Below the pieces are notes generated by a model. The model saw only the letters and a program-made list of their open reading frames with translations, was not told the DNA's origin and did not search any database. DNA of 64,000 nt from Nemophila menziesii (taxonomy: Eukaryota; Streptophyta; Magnoliopsida; Boraginales; Hydrophyllaceae), in the NCBI GenBank assembly GCA_029959085.1, contig JARWIR010000017.1, positions 24,479,507 to 24,543,506 on the forward strand. Direction: 5' to 3'. Positions 46,801 through 58,800 of this stretch are shown here, piece by piece (positions within the stretch are counted from its first letter, which is position 1; each line of letters starts with the position of its first letter). The translations under genes were made by a program, and so were the position numbers.

Positions 46801-49800
46801 TGCCCCTATCAGACTCCTTTCCCCATGCCAATACAAAGTTACTGGCGAGTTATAATATTTATTTTTTAATTTCAGCAATGTGCGGCGCATTTTGAGGTCC
46901 GTTAAAAACAAGGGAGTTTCGCTCTTCCCAAATTACCCAAATTGCCGCCGCGAATACAAGAGGCCATTCTAATGCGTTGATTCTTTCTTTGGAACTTAGG
47001 TGACTTTTCAGCCACATTTTGACACCAGCTTCTTTGTCGGAAATTGGGCATGTGGAAGAATTGTTGTCCACTGATGCATTTTCCTGTCTCCAGGCCACAT
47101 TTGCCGCTCCGAGCTACTCCAGGCCCGCCTCCTTACTGCAGGTTCCAGCACTCCTTAGTCCAGCAACCATGTTCATTCCCCCTTCTGCAATAGCACTCGG
47201 TTCCAGCTCCATCTGCATTCCGGGCTCAACAGCAAGTACGTTTAGCAGCAAGTCGTCTCCATCCATCTTCTAGCAGGTTCAATTCTAGTAGCAGCCACCA
47301 ACTGCTTCTCCTTTTCCAACCTGAAAAACCACCAAATCAAGTTAGCAATCTTACAATCTAAAAAGATGTGTTTAATATCCTCCACTTCTGTGCACGCCTT
47401 GCATTCCATGGATCCGATCACTCCCCGCCGATGTAAATCCTTCGCAGTTGCAATCCGATCTTTAGCAATTCTCCATAGTAATATTTCAATCTTTTGGGAA
47501 CATTTCATCTTCCAGAACATCTCCCAATTAAAACTCGTATCCGCTATATTATTATCTATGCAGTTAAACGCCGATTTCACCGTGAATAAACCTGACGCCT
47601 CATATTTCCACTAAACATTTGGACCAGTTATATCGTTAGATATTACAACTCCATCTTTAAGAACCTCAACACCCTCCATGATAACTTTACAAGCATTTGA
47701 GTCCCCACTTTTTTGTTCGTGGTTTAGAAGGACCTCTTTGAAATACTTGTTCTTAAGCACTTCAACCCACGCCACTCTTTGGTCCATTAATACTTTCCAC
47801 CCAAGTTTCGCCAAGAGAGCTAAGTTGTAAATCTTTGCACTTCTTATTCCAAGGCCACCCGCTTATTTTGATTTACACACTTGTTCCTACGCAACCCTAT
47901 GTATCCTCCTTTCTGAAGGCGATGAGCCCCAAATAAGTTTTTTATAATTTTATCAATCTCCACACAAACATATTTGAGAAGTCTCATGACTTGCATTTGA
48001 TATACTGGGATCATGCTTAACACAGATTGAGCCAAGGTTATCCGGCTCGCTAAGGAGAGAGTCTTCGTTATCTGGAACATTCCTAGAAAAATAAATGAGA
48101 GATTTCTCCGCGCTAATTGTTTGTCCAGCTTCTTCACATAATTTTCCCATTGTCTCTTGGATCAGTTGCACCTGCAATAAAGTAGCTTCTCCAAAAAGAA
48201 TTAGATCATCCGCAAAAAATAAATGGGATAATTTCGGTCCCTGTCTACCCATCTGAATTGGTTTCCAACATTTCTTGGCGCATAATTCTTGAATGAGTAA
48301 GGAAAGTGCTATTGCCTAAGGTGTGATAAAATAATGTATAAAATAAGTGCAAATAAACACCCTAGGCTGAGCACGGTTATGCAAGTATTACAGGACGTAT
48401 GCAAGTTTTAATGATAAGAATATTCGTTCCTCAGAGACTACGAAGGTTAGGAAGAACTTATGAAAATTATCAAGTGCAGATATGAGAGCTAGAGATAATA
48501 ATACACAAGTAGAAAGAAAGAAAGATAGATTTTTATTTGGTTTTTGATAAAAGAAAATTAAACTGATAAACTAAAAGACAGAAAATTAAATAAGCTAAGA
48601 GAAGAAGATAGTATGATAGTTTAGCCTGAGTAATTAGCAAGTAATCCCCACTAGTTTTGCCGTTCTAAACATGTAAGGGTGAATTATGTAGTATTTCAAT
48701 AGTTGGTTTCAATTGCGCTAGGTAGATAATTTTAGGGTGTAGCTGTGTCAATAAGAACCTAATAATATTTTCCTGCAACTGATTAAATAGCAATACACTA
48801 AACCATTGACTATCTAATTAGGTTGATCTGTCGGGTCTAAACCTTGTTCTAGACGTTATGTGTTGTTCCCATAATTAAATATGCCTTAGCTAAAGACTTT
48901 TCTAACTACTATGAAGGTAATCCCGTACGGTTGCAATCCGCAAAGAAAACAGATTATAAATCAAACACATAGACAAAGAAATCAAAACATAAATTTAATT
49001 TCAAACATATAATTCCCAAATTAGATAAATGTCAATCAAAACTAGGGTTCATACATATATGCTAAAACTCAAGCTAAATTTATTTAATTCATACTAATAA
49101 AAGAAAAGAAAAGAATTACAGAATTTAAGGTTGAAGGAGACATGATTGATGCACAGCTCCTTCCAGACTTCTCTTCTTGTGTTGCAAGCCTCTTTCTGGC
49201 CTAAGCTTTGGCCAAGGATGATTTTCTAATGACACGAGGTTGTATTTATAGGTTATAGGAAGACCTAATTCGTTTTCTTGAAGGAGAAGGTAAGTAATGG
49301 ACTCCTGCCCCAACTCAAATTCGTAACCCTAAAATATGGAATCATTCCCGTTTTTGTTTTGGTCCTAACAGTTTCAATTCTTATCCGTTTGACGCGTATG
49401 AGTAGTCGAAATTCATCATCTCGGAAAGATCTGTAACTTTGCTCTTGACCGTTTCTCCAAATTCCTCACCGATATTGAGATATAAGCTTATTTGTTGTCG
49501 TGGGTGGTGAAATTTAGATATATGGCAGCTTTTCTTTTTCCATATTTTTAGCTTTTGTTTCCTTATCTTCAATTTCCATGTTTATCTTCTTTCCTTTAGC
49601 TCTTAGACTTTGAATTGGACTCTAATTAATTACCATATATCTTTAAAGCTTCACACTAAATAAATAATTAAACCCAATATGCTCTAAAAATAATAAATAA
49701 TTAATTCAAGACACAAAATAGGAAAGTGTACTAAATCATGAGAAAATCGACCTATACTCTAATAAATACACCTAAAATGATGTCTCCAACTAGGATTAAT

Positions 49801-52800
49801 TCATGACAAATAGGGAGACATCAAGAGCCCCAACTCAAAGTTGTATCGTCCCGATAGAATAAAAATAAAGAATAGTAGGGTAGTCAACAAGAAGAAGTAG
49901 GAGGAGGAGAATAAGAACAAAACATAATGAATGATTCTAGAGCATAGTACCTAAAAAGTCTCATGTAGTAATGCTCAAGAAATAATGCACAAGTATGATT
50001 AATATACACATAATCAACAATCCATGAATTCAAGTCAAGATTAATTTCGCAATGCCAGAAGGAGAGGTTGATAACTTAGTTCATGCTAATGGCTATAGGT
50101 TGTTCATAGGTCCTAATATAGCATCCAATGGTCCACTTACCTACTACCTATTAGCTCAACTGTTTCTCCACCAAGCAGTTAGAAATCCTAAGGTCTTTGG
50201 TTATAACGGGGCTTAGGGACGGTGTGGTATATTTGGATAAATGAAAAGTGAGCAGTTGGCTCTCTCCTCACATTCCATCAACGAATCACCCTAGAGCTTG
50301 ATTTTTCACTCGAAGATGTTCTCACTCAACCCAATTTTGATGCTTTTGATGTGCATCCCCAATAATCCCAAATAAAACTTTTCATGATGATATACAAATT
50401 CCACTTTGCCGGTCCGAATATATATTCTTTTCATATCAATTTTATCTTTTGTATAGCTATGACTCTCTTTTTGATGTTCGAGATATCACGCTATTTTTTT
50501 CATATATTTTTTTCTTTTCAAATCTAGCTCGTAACTTCTTTTTCATTCACTATTACCCCTGCAAAGGGTTACAATAATAACTTTTATATCATCAATAAAA
50601 TCACAATTACAATTTCCCAAACCCAATGTTCCCTAATAATGAAACCCACCACCCAAACTCAAGCTCTAAAAACGACTTGTCTCAAGTTTTGCGATTCGAG
50701 TACGGGTCATATAGATAAGTCCTACAAACTAAGGGTATAGATTATAATGTGGTCAAATAAAAGGCTTTGGAAAGGATCAGAGAGGCTAAGACGGATAAAT
50801 AATAACAATAATCACATAAAAGGGTGAGAAGGTATAAAAAGGCTTTAAGTGGCTTCAATATGAAAGAACTGCCTTATTCATTTTTCTAACTACTGGATTT
50901 TGTTACTTTCTCACTAATAGTTCATAGATAAGTGGGTTTTCAACTAATTTCAAACCTCACGTTCTACACACCAAATAACTCTTCCCAAGTTTCAACGTAA
51001 CTTGTTAGCATTGCTCATTAACTTTTCTATCTTTTATTTCCTGTTTTCATACATGCATGCTAAACATATTTGTAACATCTTTCAACAACATACTACCTAC
51101 TATCACTAACTTAATTAAATCATGCTCAATAGGTACATCAACATATTCTATGCCTATTTCAACCCAAAATTTTTAAATTGTATGAAAAAAAACAAAAAGG
51201 AAAGATAAGAACAACGAATTCCCACCCCCAACTCAAAAATGAGTCGTGTCCCCATGACTCGAAAAAGACTCAATAAAGAAATAAAATTTAAAATTAGCAG
51301 AAATATTGCGCATAAAGAAATGGTAGGGAAGAAAGAAAACATACTCTTCGAGGCTATTACCTCGCCTTATCGACCAAGTGTTTCTCCTTCACCCAATTTC
51401 TCATCTGCTTTCCGATCAAGAAACGTGATCATATTAGGATATTGCATTAAATAACGACATGGGAGAGACCGATAATCGCATCACCTCCTCATAGATCAAC
51501 TGTCCCACATCTTCTTCTTCTCCTCTCAAAATACAATTCAACAAAAAGAACGTCTTACCATTAATGTAGACCAACCCAATCTCTCTCTAATCTCCACGAA
51601 TCTTCTTGTATTCTCCTTTATCAACCTATTCTTCAAATACTTTCTCATAAGCAAAAGGTAGTTCCTTTAATTATTTCTTTGGAAAAGCTATCGTGGCCAT
51701 TGAAGCTTTCTCTTATTCTTCGGGTGTAGGACCTTTACCCTTTGTGTTGGAACTAGAACTTTTGTTACTTGATTTCTTCTCAATAGAATCCAAAACCTTG
51801 CTTTTCTTCATCTCCCTTACAGTAGATAATGTTTATGTTCTCTTAATCATTCAATTGACCCCCAACTCAAAGCTTTAACCACTCTTGAAATTTGAAACTC
51901 TTGATTTTTGGTTGTACAAGCTTTATTTTGGTTAGGAAAGGTGATTTGATGATGATCCTCTGTGTGGGTAAGATGGATTCTTCATGGATTGGTATGGATT
52001 TAAGAAATTGCAGGATAAATTTCTGAAATTTAAGCTTTTGACTCTTGGTTTTAATGTGTTTTGGTATGACATAGGTGGTTGAATATACCTTGTAATGATG
52101 TGGAGAGAAGATTAGATGTGTTTTTATGGTGATTGGGTAGTGTTTTGATGTTTAGGGAAGGTTTGATGAAGCTTCAATGGAGTTGGGAGAGGTTTGGAGA
52201 AGAAAGAGAGGCTTAAGGATTGAAAAATTCGGACTAGAACTCACCTCTTGCTCTTTATAACCAAAAAAGGCGATTTTTTTTTCTCCAGCGGTTATGAGCG
52301 GTATACCGGCCGTAGGGCCCGGTATACCGGTGATACTGTTCTTCCAGGTTCATGTTACGGCAAAATACCGGAGGCGTGCACACGTGGGCACGGGTTTTTG
52401 TTCTGGACGGTATACCGGAGGTATGGCCCGGTATACCGGAGTTGTCCTCCTTCGAAATTTTGACTTTCTTCCGTGAACACGTGGCGACACCCGTGGGCTC
52501 AGGTTTTCTGACCTTCGGTATACCACCGGTAAGGTCCGGTATACCGGTGCTGCGATCTGAATTTTCCCAAAATTTTTGTTTTTCCTCCCAAATTCGTTTT
52601 CTTTAATACCTGAACATCAAAAACACTAATACCTTTCTCAAATATGCAATATCAACTAAAAATAACTAAACTAAACATGAATTAAAAACATAAAAACATG
52701 AAAGAAACTACGGGTTGTCTCCCGTACAACACTTTTGTTTAACGTCTTTTAAAGTTAGACGCATTACCTCGATTAAGAATGACGAAATTTTAATCCCTTG

Positions 52801-55800
52801 CCTCTAACTCCCATGAACTTTTCAGATCTCTTCTTTGTAGCAATGGATGGTTTCATCCATAAGTTCTGGGGTGTTTGCGCGTCTTGTGGTAACTTTGATT
52901 CATTTGTAGCATTACACTCCTCTGGCAATCCATTCGTCTCTCGTTTGGTAGAAAGAATGTACTTCATGAACTTACGATATTTTGATATTTTTGTGAGAGC
53001 TTCTACAAACGGAATGTTGATCCTTAACTCGTTCACCATGTCAAGGAACTTCTTGAATTCCTTTTCATTGTTCTGATTTCTGTCACGTGATGGGAATGGT
53101 GGAGGAGGACGTGTGTTGGTTACCACTAGGCTCTCTTTCTTTTCTGGTGTCTTCTCTGGGATACTCGTTTGTTCAATTACCTCTTCAACCTTGTCTTTAA
53201 TTGTTTCTTCAACCACTTTTTCAGGAATAGAGGTTGGTTCTGGTTCTATTCTAGGTTGAGGTAATTGTTTTCCACTTCTTAATTCAACTACATGACAAGC
53301 ATGATCTTCGGGAGCAATAATATCACTTGGGAGTTGCCCTTTTGGCCTATTTTGCATTGTACTCGCCATTTTTGATATTGTATGCTCAAGATTCTTAATT
53401 ACCTTGGACTGGGTTTGGATTCTTTGCTGGCTCATCTTCATATTTTCCTTAACTAGTTTCATCATTGCAGCCATACTTGAATTCAAACTCGAAGGTTGCT
53501 GTTGTGTAGCTTGTTGCATTGAATATTGAGGTGGTTCTTGATAAGCTTATTTATAAACTGGTGCTTCTTGATAGATTTCTTTGTAAATCGGCGCTTCTTG
53601 ATAGATAGGTTGTGGTGGATAGTAAGATTGAGGTCGAGGTTGATAATAAGTCTCTTGATTTCCGACCCAATTTTGAATTTGTGGGGGCTGATAATTAGCG
53701 TAACTTCCTTGAGGATGATAATAACCATTAGAATAATGGTTTCTTTGATGAGATACGAAGGAAACTGGAGCTATATTATTGATGCAATTCTCCCACGAAT
53801 GGTTTCTTGCTCCACAACTTGGACATAAAGGTAAAGTAGGTACTACATTCACCTGAGCTATTGTTCGCGCTTGTTCTCGTAATTCCTTGAGTTGTTGGGT
53901 TAACTCTTTGAGCCTTAGAGATTCTAAGGGCTCTTCTTGTTTTTCTGATTCAACCGGCCAACTTCTCTCGGTCTCAAGAACTTTCTCCATAATATTTTCA
54001 GCTTCTTCAGGATCTAATAACACAAAACCTTTATCTCCTAACATATATGCTCTTCTTCTGGACTCGTCATTAAGTCCTCCATAGAACATGGTTAATGAAT
54101 ATTCTGGCGATGATATATGGCATGGACATCTCGCCTTCATCTCGTTAAAACGTAACCATGCTTCACCCAAACTTTCTCCGTCTTCCTGCATAAATTGTTC
54201 GAGCTCCAACATATCTTTTAATCTTCTACTAACTGGATAAAATCGGTCTAGAAATTTAGATTGAAGATTGTCCCAATCTGGAATAACATGAAGGCGTTGG
54301 TTATCGTACCAATCGCTTGCACTTCCGGTCAAAAAGAACTGGAACATAATGTAATACATATGCTCCTTTGTAACGCCTCTGGTAATATAAGCGTCACAGA
54401 TCTGCATAAATCTCTGAACATACCGGATCGGATCTTGTTGTGCAGCATCGCTAAATTGTCCATGATTTGCAAACTGCGCTAACATCCCTGGATCTGATCT
54501 AAATTTAGCGACTTGGATTTCTGGAGTGCGGATTCCACGTGGTTGCACTCTATATGTGATGGGAAGATCAAGTCTCCTTGGGCTCGCCCTCTGTAAAATC
54601 TGTAAAGCAAAAACTAAAAGAAAAGCGTAAAACAGAACTAACTAAAATATAAGCACTAGATAATTGCACAAGGACTAACGATGTAGTCCCCGGTAGCGGC
54701 GCCAAAAACTTGGTGTCGCCTAAGGTGTGATAAAATAATGTATAAAATAAGTGCAAATAAATACCCTAGGTTGAGAACGGTTCTGCAATTATTACAGGAC
54801 GTATGCAAGTTTTAATGATAAGAAGATTCGTTCCTCAGAGACTACGAAGGTTAGGAAGAACTTATGCAAATTATCAAGTGCAGATATGAGAGATAGAGAT
54901 AATAATACGCAAGTAGAAAGAAAGAAAGATAGATTTTTATTTGGTTTTTGATAAAAGAAAATTAAACTAATAAACTAAAAGACAAAAAAATAAATAAGCT
55001 AAGAAAAGAAGATAGTATGATAGTTTAGCCTGAGTATTTACCAAGTAATCCCCACTAGTTTTGTCGTTCTTAACATGTAAGGGTGAATTATGTAGTATTT
55101 TAATAGTTTGGTTTCAATTGCGCTAGGTAGATAATTTTAGGGTTTACCTGTGTCAATAAGAACCTAATAATCTTTTCCTGTAATTGATTAAATAGCAATA
55201 CACTAAACCATTGACTATCTAGTTAGGTTGATTTGTCAGGTCTAAACTTTGTTCTAGACGTTATGTGTTGTTCCCATAATTAAATATGCCTTAGCTAATG
55301 ACTTATTTAACTACTATGAAGGTAATCTTGTACGGTTGCAATCCGCAAAGAAAACGGATTATAAATCAAACACATAGACAGAGAAATCAAAACATAAATT
55401 CAATTTAAAACATATAATTTCCAAATTAGATAGATGTCAATCAAAAGTAGGGTTCATACATATATGCTAAAACTCAATATTAATTTATTTAATTCATACT
55501 AAGAAAAGAAAAGAAAAGAATTACAGAATTTAAGGTTGAAGGAGACATGATTGATGCACAGCTCCTTCCAGACTTCTCTTCTTGTGTTGTAAGCTTCTTC
55601 CTGGCCTAAGGTTTGGCCAAGGATGATTTTCTAATGATAAGAGGTTGTATTTATAGGGTATAGGAAGACCTAATTCGTTTTCTTGAAGGAGAAGATAAGT
55701 AATGGACTCCTAGCCCAACTCAAATTCGTAACCCTAAAATATGGAATCAGCCCCGTTTTTGTTTTGGTCCCAACAGCTTCAATTATTATCCGTTTGACGC

Positions 55801-58800
55801 GAATGAGTAGTCGAAATTTATCGTCTCGTAAAGATCTTTAACTTTTCTCTTGACCGTTTCTCCAAATTCCTCACCAATTTTGAGATATAAGCTGATTTGT
55901 GGTCTTGGGTGGTGAAATTCAGATTTATGGCAGCTTTTGCTTTTCCATATTTTTAGCTTTTGTTTCCTTATCTTCAATTTCCATGTTTATCTTCTTTCCT
56001 TTAACTCTTATACTTTGACTTGGACTCTAATTAATTACCATATATTTTTAAAATTTCACACTAAATAAATAATTAAACCCGATATGCTCTAAAAATAATA
56101 AATAATTAATTCAAGACACAAAATAGGAAAGTGTACAAAATCATGAGAAAATCGACCTATACTCTAATAAATACACCTAAAATGATGTCTCCAACTAGGA
56201 TTAATTCATGACAAATAGGGAGACATCAGAAAGGCGTTCCATACACATTACAATAATATACGGCGATAACATGTCACCTTGGCGAACTCCTCGATATGGT
56301 TTAAACAGTGCCAAAGGTTCCCCATTCTATAATAAACGCATCTCATTATCTTCCATAATATACATAATAACCGAGATTCAATTCTCCGAAAATCCAAAGT
56401 GTCTTATAGTGTCTTTAATGAAAGTCCATCGGATTTTATCATATGATTTTGCAAGATCAATTTCAACCGCCATAATTATTTTCTTCCCTTGAAGGTAACA
56501 CACCTATGATCAACTTCACGACCTAGAACAATGTTATCCACTGTGGATCGACCTGGTACGAAACTACTTTGACAAGTACCAATAAAATTAGCAAGAATAG
56601 GCCTTAGTTTATTGACCATGTCTTTCATTATAAATTTAACATGAGAATTAATTAAACTAATAGGGCAGAATAAACCTACCCGGTCTGGGTATGACACTTT
56701 CAGAATAAGATGTATAAGTGTATCATCAGACCCGGTGGTAAGGACCCCTTACCAATAATTTCGCGAACCATTCCACATATAGAATCCCATACCGTAGACC
56801 AACACTTTTGTTAAAACGCTGCTGACATACCATCCGGACCCGGAGCTTTAGTCAGATTAGATTGGAATCCAGCCTCCCATATTTCTTTATTTGGAAACGG
56901 TAAATTAATTTCATGAACTAAGTTGCTCTCAGTAGAACCAACCTGCGGCAAGGTGTAATCCCCATGGTAGTCATCTGGTTTTTGCAGAGAGATTTTCGAA
57001 ATAATATCTTAAAGACTAGCTAACTCATCATCTCCTTCAACCCACTCATCATTGTCATTGAGTAGTCTATTTCAATTCACACGTTTCTTTCATATTGAAG
57101 TTGCAAGATTGTAGTATCTAGTGTTCCTTTCTCCTGAATTTATCCACTTTTATTTTGACTTTTGGAAGTACATAGCTTCTTCATGTTTAAAGGCACTTTC
57201 ATATTCATTTGTTAATATGTTACCTAGCTCTCAAAGTGATTAATTATATGACACCTGAAGAGATTTTTGTACTCCCCTAATTCTATATGTCAAAGTATTT
57301 TCCTTCGATTCATATCCCCAAAGACATTTATCTTCCACCTATTCAAATGACCCTGAATAGATTTTATATCTTCTCCAAGTTTTACTCCGGATCCGACCCA
57401 TTTATTTTTAATGAACTCCTGAAAACCTTTATGTAAGCACCATCCAGTCTAGAATCTTAATCAACGTGAGGAAGTCTTCGGCTTTTGAATTGGACATATT
57501 TGTATAAGAATCGGCATATGATTGGAATGAACTCTTGTTAGGTGCGTTACTCATGTGTTAGGAAAAAGAGTATTCCAATCCACATTACCATATGCTCTGT
57601 CTAGGCGCTCTAAGATTCGTTGACCTGAGTTCCAAAATTCGCACTAGGTGAAGTGCGGTCCTTCGAAACCAAGGTCAATTAATCCACACCTATGTCTCCA
57701 CTCTTCAAATTGTTCCATTCTTCTCGAAACGCCTGAGACACCGCCTTTTTTATCCTCAGCTAATCTAACCTGGTTGAAATCACCTGCTACAAGCCATGGA
57801 GTCTAAAGGTTATGAAAATCGTGGTGCAATGACTCCCATAAAATTTCTTTTTCTTGATAGGCCAGACTTGCATAAATTGTCGAGAAAATCCACGATTTAC
57901 AACCAGCCTGAATCACTTCTATGTTGACAACTTTTCGACCCGCGGATAAAACTCTAACTGTTATATCAGAATTATTCCACAAAAGCTAAATTCCACCTTT
58001 GTAACATTCCAAATCAACCCTTATCGAATTATCTTTCTGTAATGAATTAATTATATTATTAGCCTTATCTCCACTAATTTGTGGCTCTACTATTAATGTA
58101 TGCCACACTTTGTGTCTCGTCATCATATCTCTAATAACCCGGCGAAATCTCGGCTTTGCAGATGCATAACAATTTCATATGAGTATATTTAGAGACTGTT
58201 TAGAGTTGCCCCAAGTTTTCTCTGCATCATTAAATGTATACATTAATTAAACAATATATAAAAAAAATATACTATTAAACCAAAGAGAAGATATTAATCA
58301 CTGGAGATCATAATAGTATCTTCTTCAGCTCTTTCATTATCCTCATGTGTGCGTTGTTGTATGGTTTCTTGCAAATATGCAACTTGGCTTTCAGGTAGCA
58401 GCGGATCAGGTTCCATTTCGTACGAGTCATCCTCCTAAGAAGGATCCGGTGGCATCTCCAGCGCCAAACTTCCCATTAGGCGAACATCAACAGAACCTTC
58501 AGTCTTCTCGGCAGGAGCTGCTCCCTTTCGGTGGAGGTCCCTGCAATTTTTGAAACAGTAAAATTTTCCCCTGCAATAAGTTAGTATTTATTCCCATCTC
58601 TACCTTAATTAATTCTGACTCTACCCCTTCCATATCACTATTTTTTCGCACTTCTCCAGGCTCCCAGTATCTCCTTTTTTCACATTAGAGTCCTTCTATG
58701 CCCCCCTTATTATTTTTTCTTTTCATGCTATTTTTTTTATCCTTGACGGCCTCCTCAGCCGTAAATTCATGAACCTCTACCACGTCCTCTAATCTTTTCC

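Larger units (their letters stand above)
48307..56228 (-). mobile_element. Gypsy-type gag-only retrotransposon (TR-GAG-like), complete with LTRs
   Basis: 7922 bp with a perfect 5-bp duplication GAAAG (48302-48306 and 56229-56233). The 5' LTR is 56228-54711 and the 3' LTR 49823-48307. The primer site at 54704-54687 reads TGGCGCCGCTACCGGGGA, close to the tRNA-Asp-type site of several plant gypsy lineages. A purine tract (GAGTTGGGGCTC) adjoins the 3' LTR. The 4.9-kb interior encodes gag only. I see no protease, RT, integrase or RNase H, so it must be mobilised in trans. It interrupts LINE-B. Confidence 0.92.
46274..58243 (-). pseudogene. LINE-B ORF2: endonuclease-RT-RNase H, split and decayed
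   Basis: Minus-strand order: endonuclease with AGDFNQV (about 57790) and SNHMPIL; RT motifs KAPGPDG (about 56850), PISLINS, SSFVPGRSTVDNIVL. The nested gypsy element (56233-48307) interrupts RT just before the catalytic block. RT resumes with FADDLILFGEA (about 48210). A zf-RVT finger (47580-47242) has CKAC and the following His/Cys pair. The RNase H domain (46831-46274) has MNIDGSY, ISEVLAL, ETDLREL and a late ADKLSRGG Asp. Many stops and frameshifts break the endonuclease and first RT part, including a stop where LINE-A has Trp in the first endonuclease strand. This element shows which domains the off-window end of LINE-A should carry. Confidence 0.88.

Noticed and set aside
47019..47273. 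Plus-strand 84-codon frame with Ser/Pro-rich sequence
   Set aside because: Antisense shadow of the LINE-B ORF2 3' region.
49381..49572. 63-codon minus-strand frame also present at 55786-55977
   Set aside because: Shared only because it lies in both LTRs of the gag-only gypsy element; not evident in solo LTR-A, and there are no protein features.
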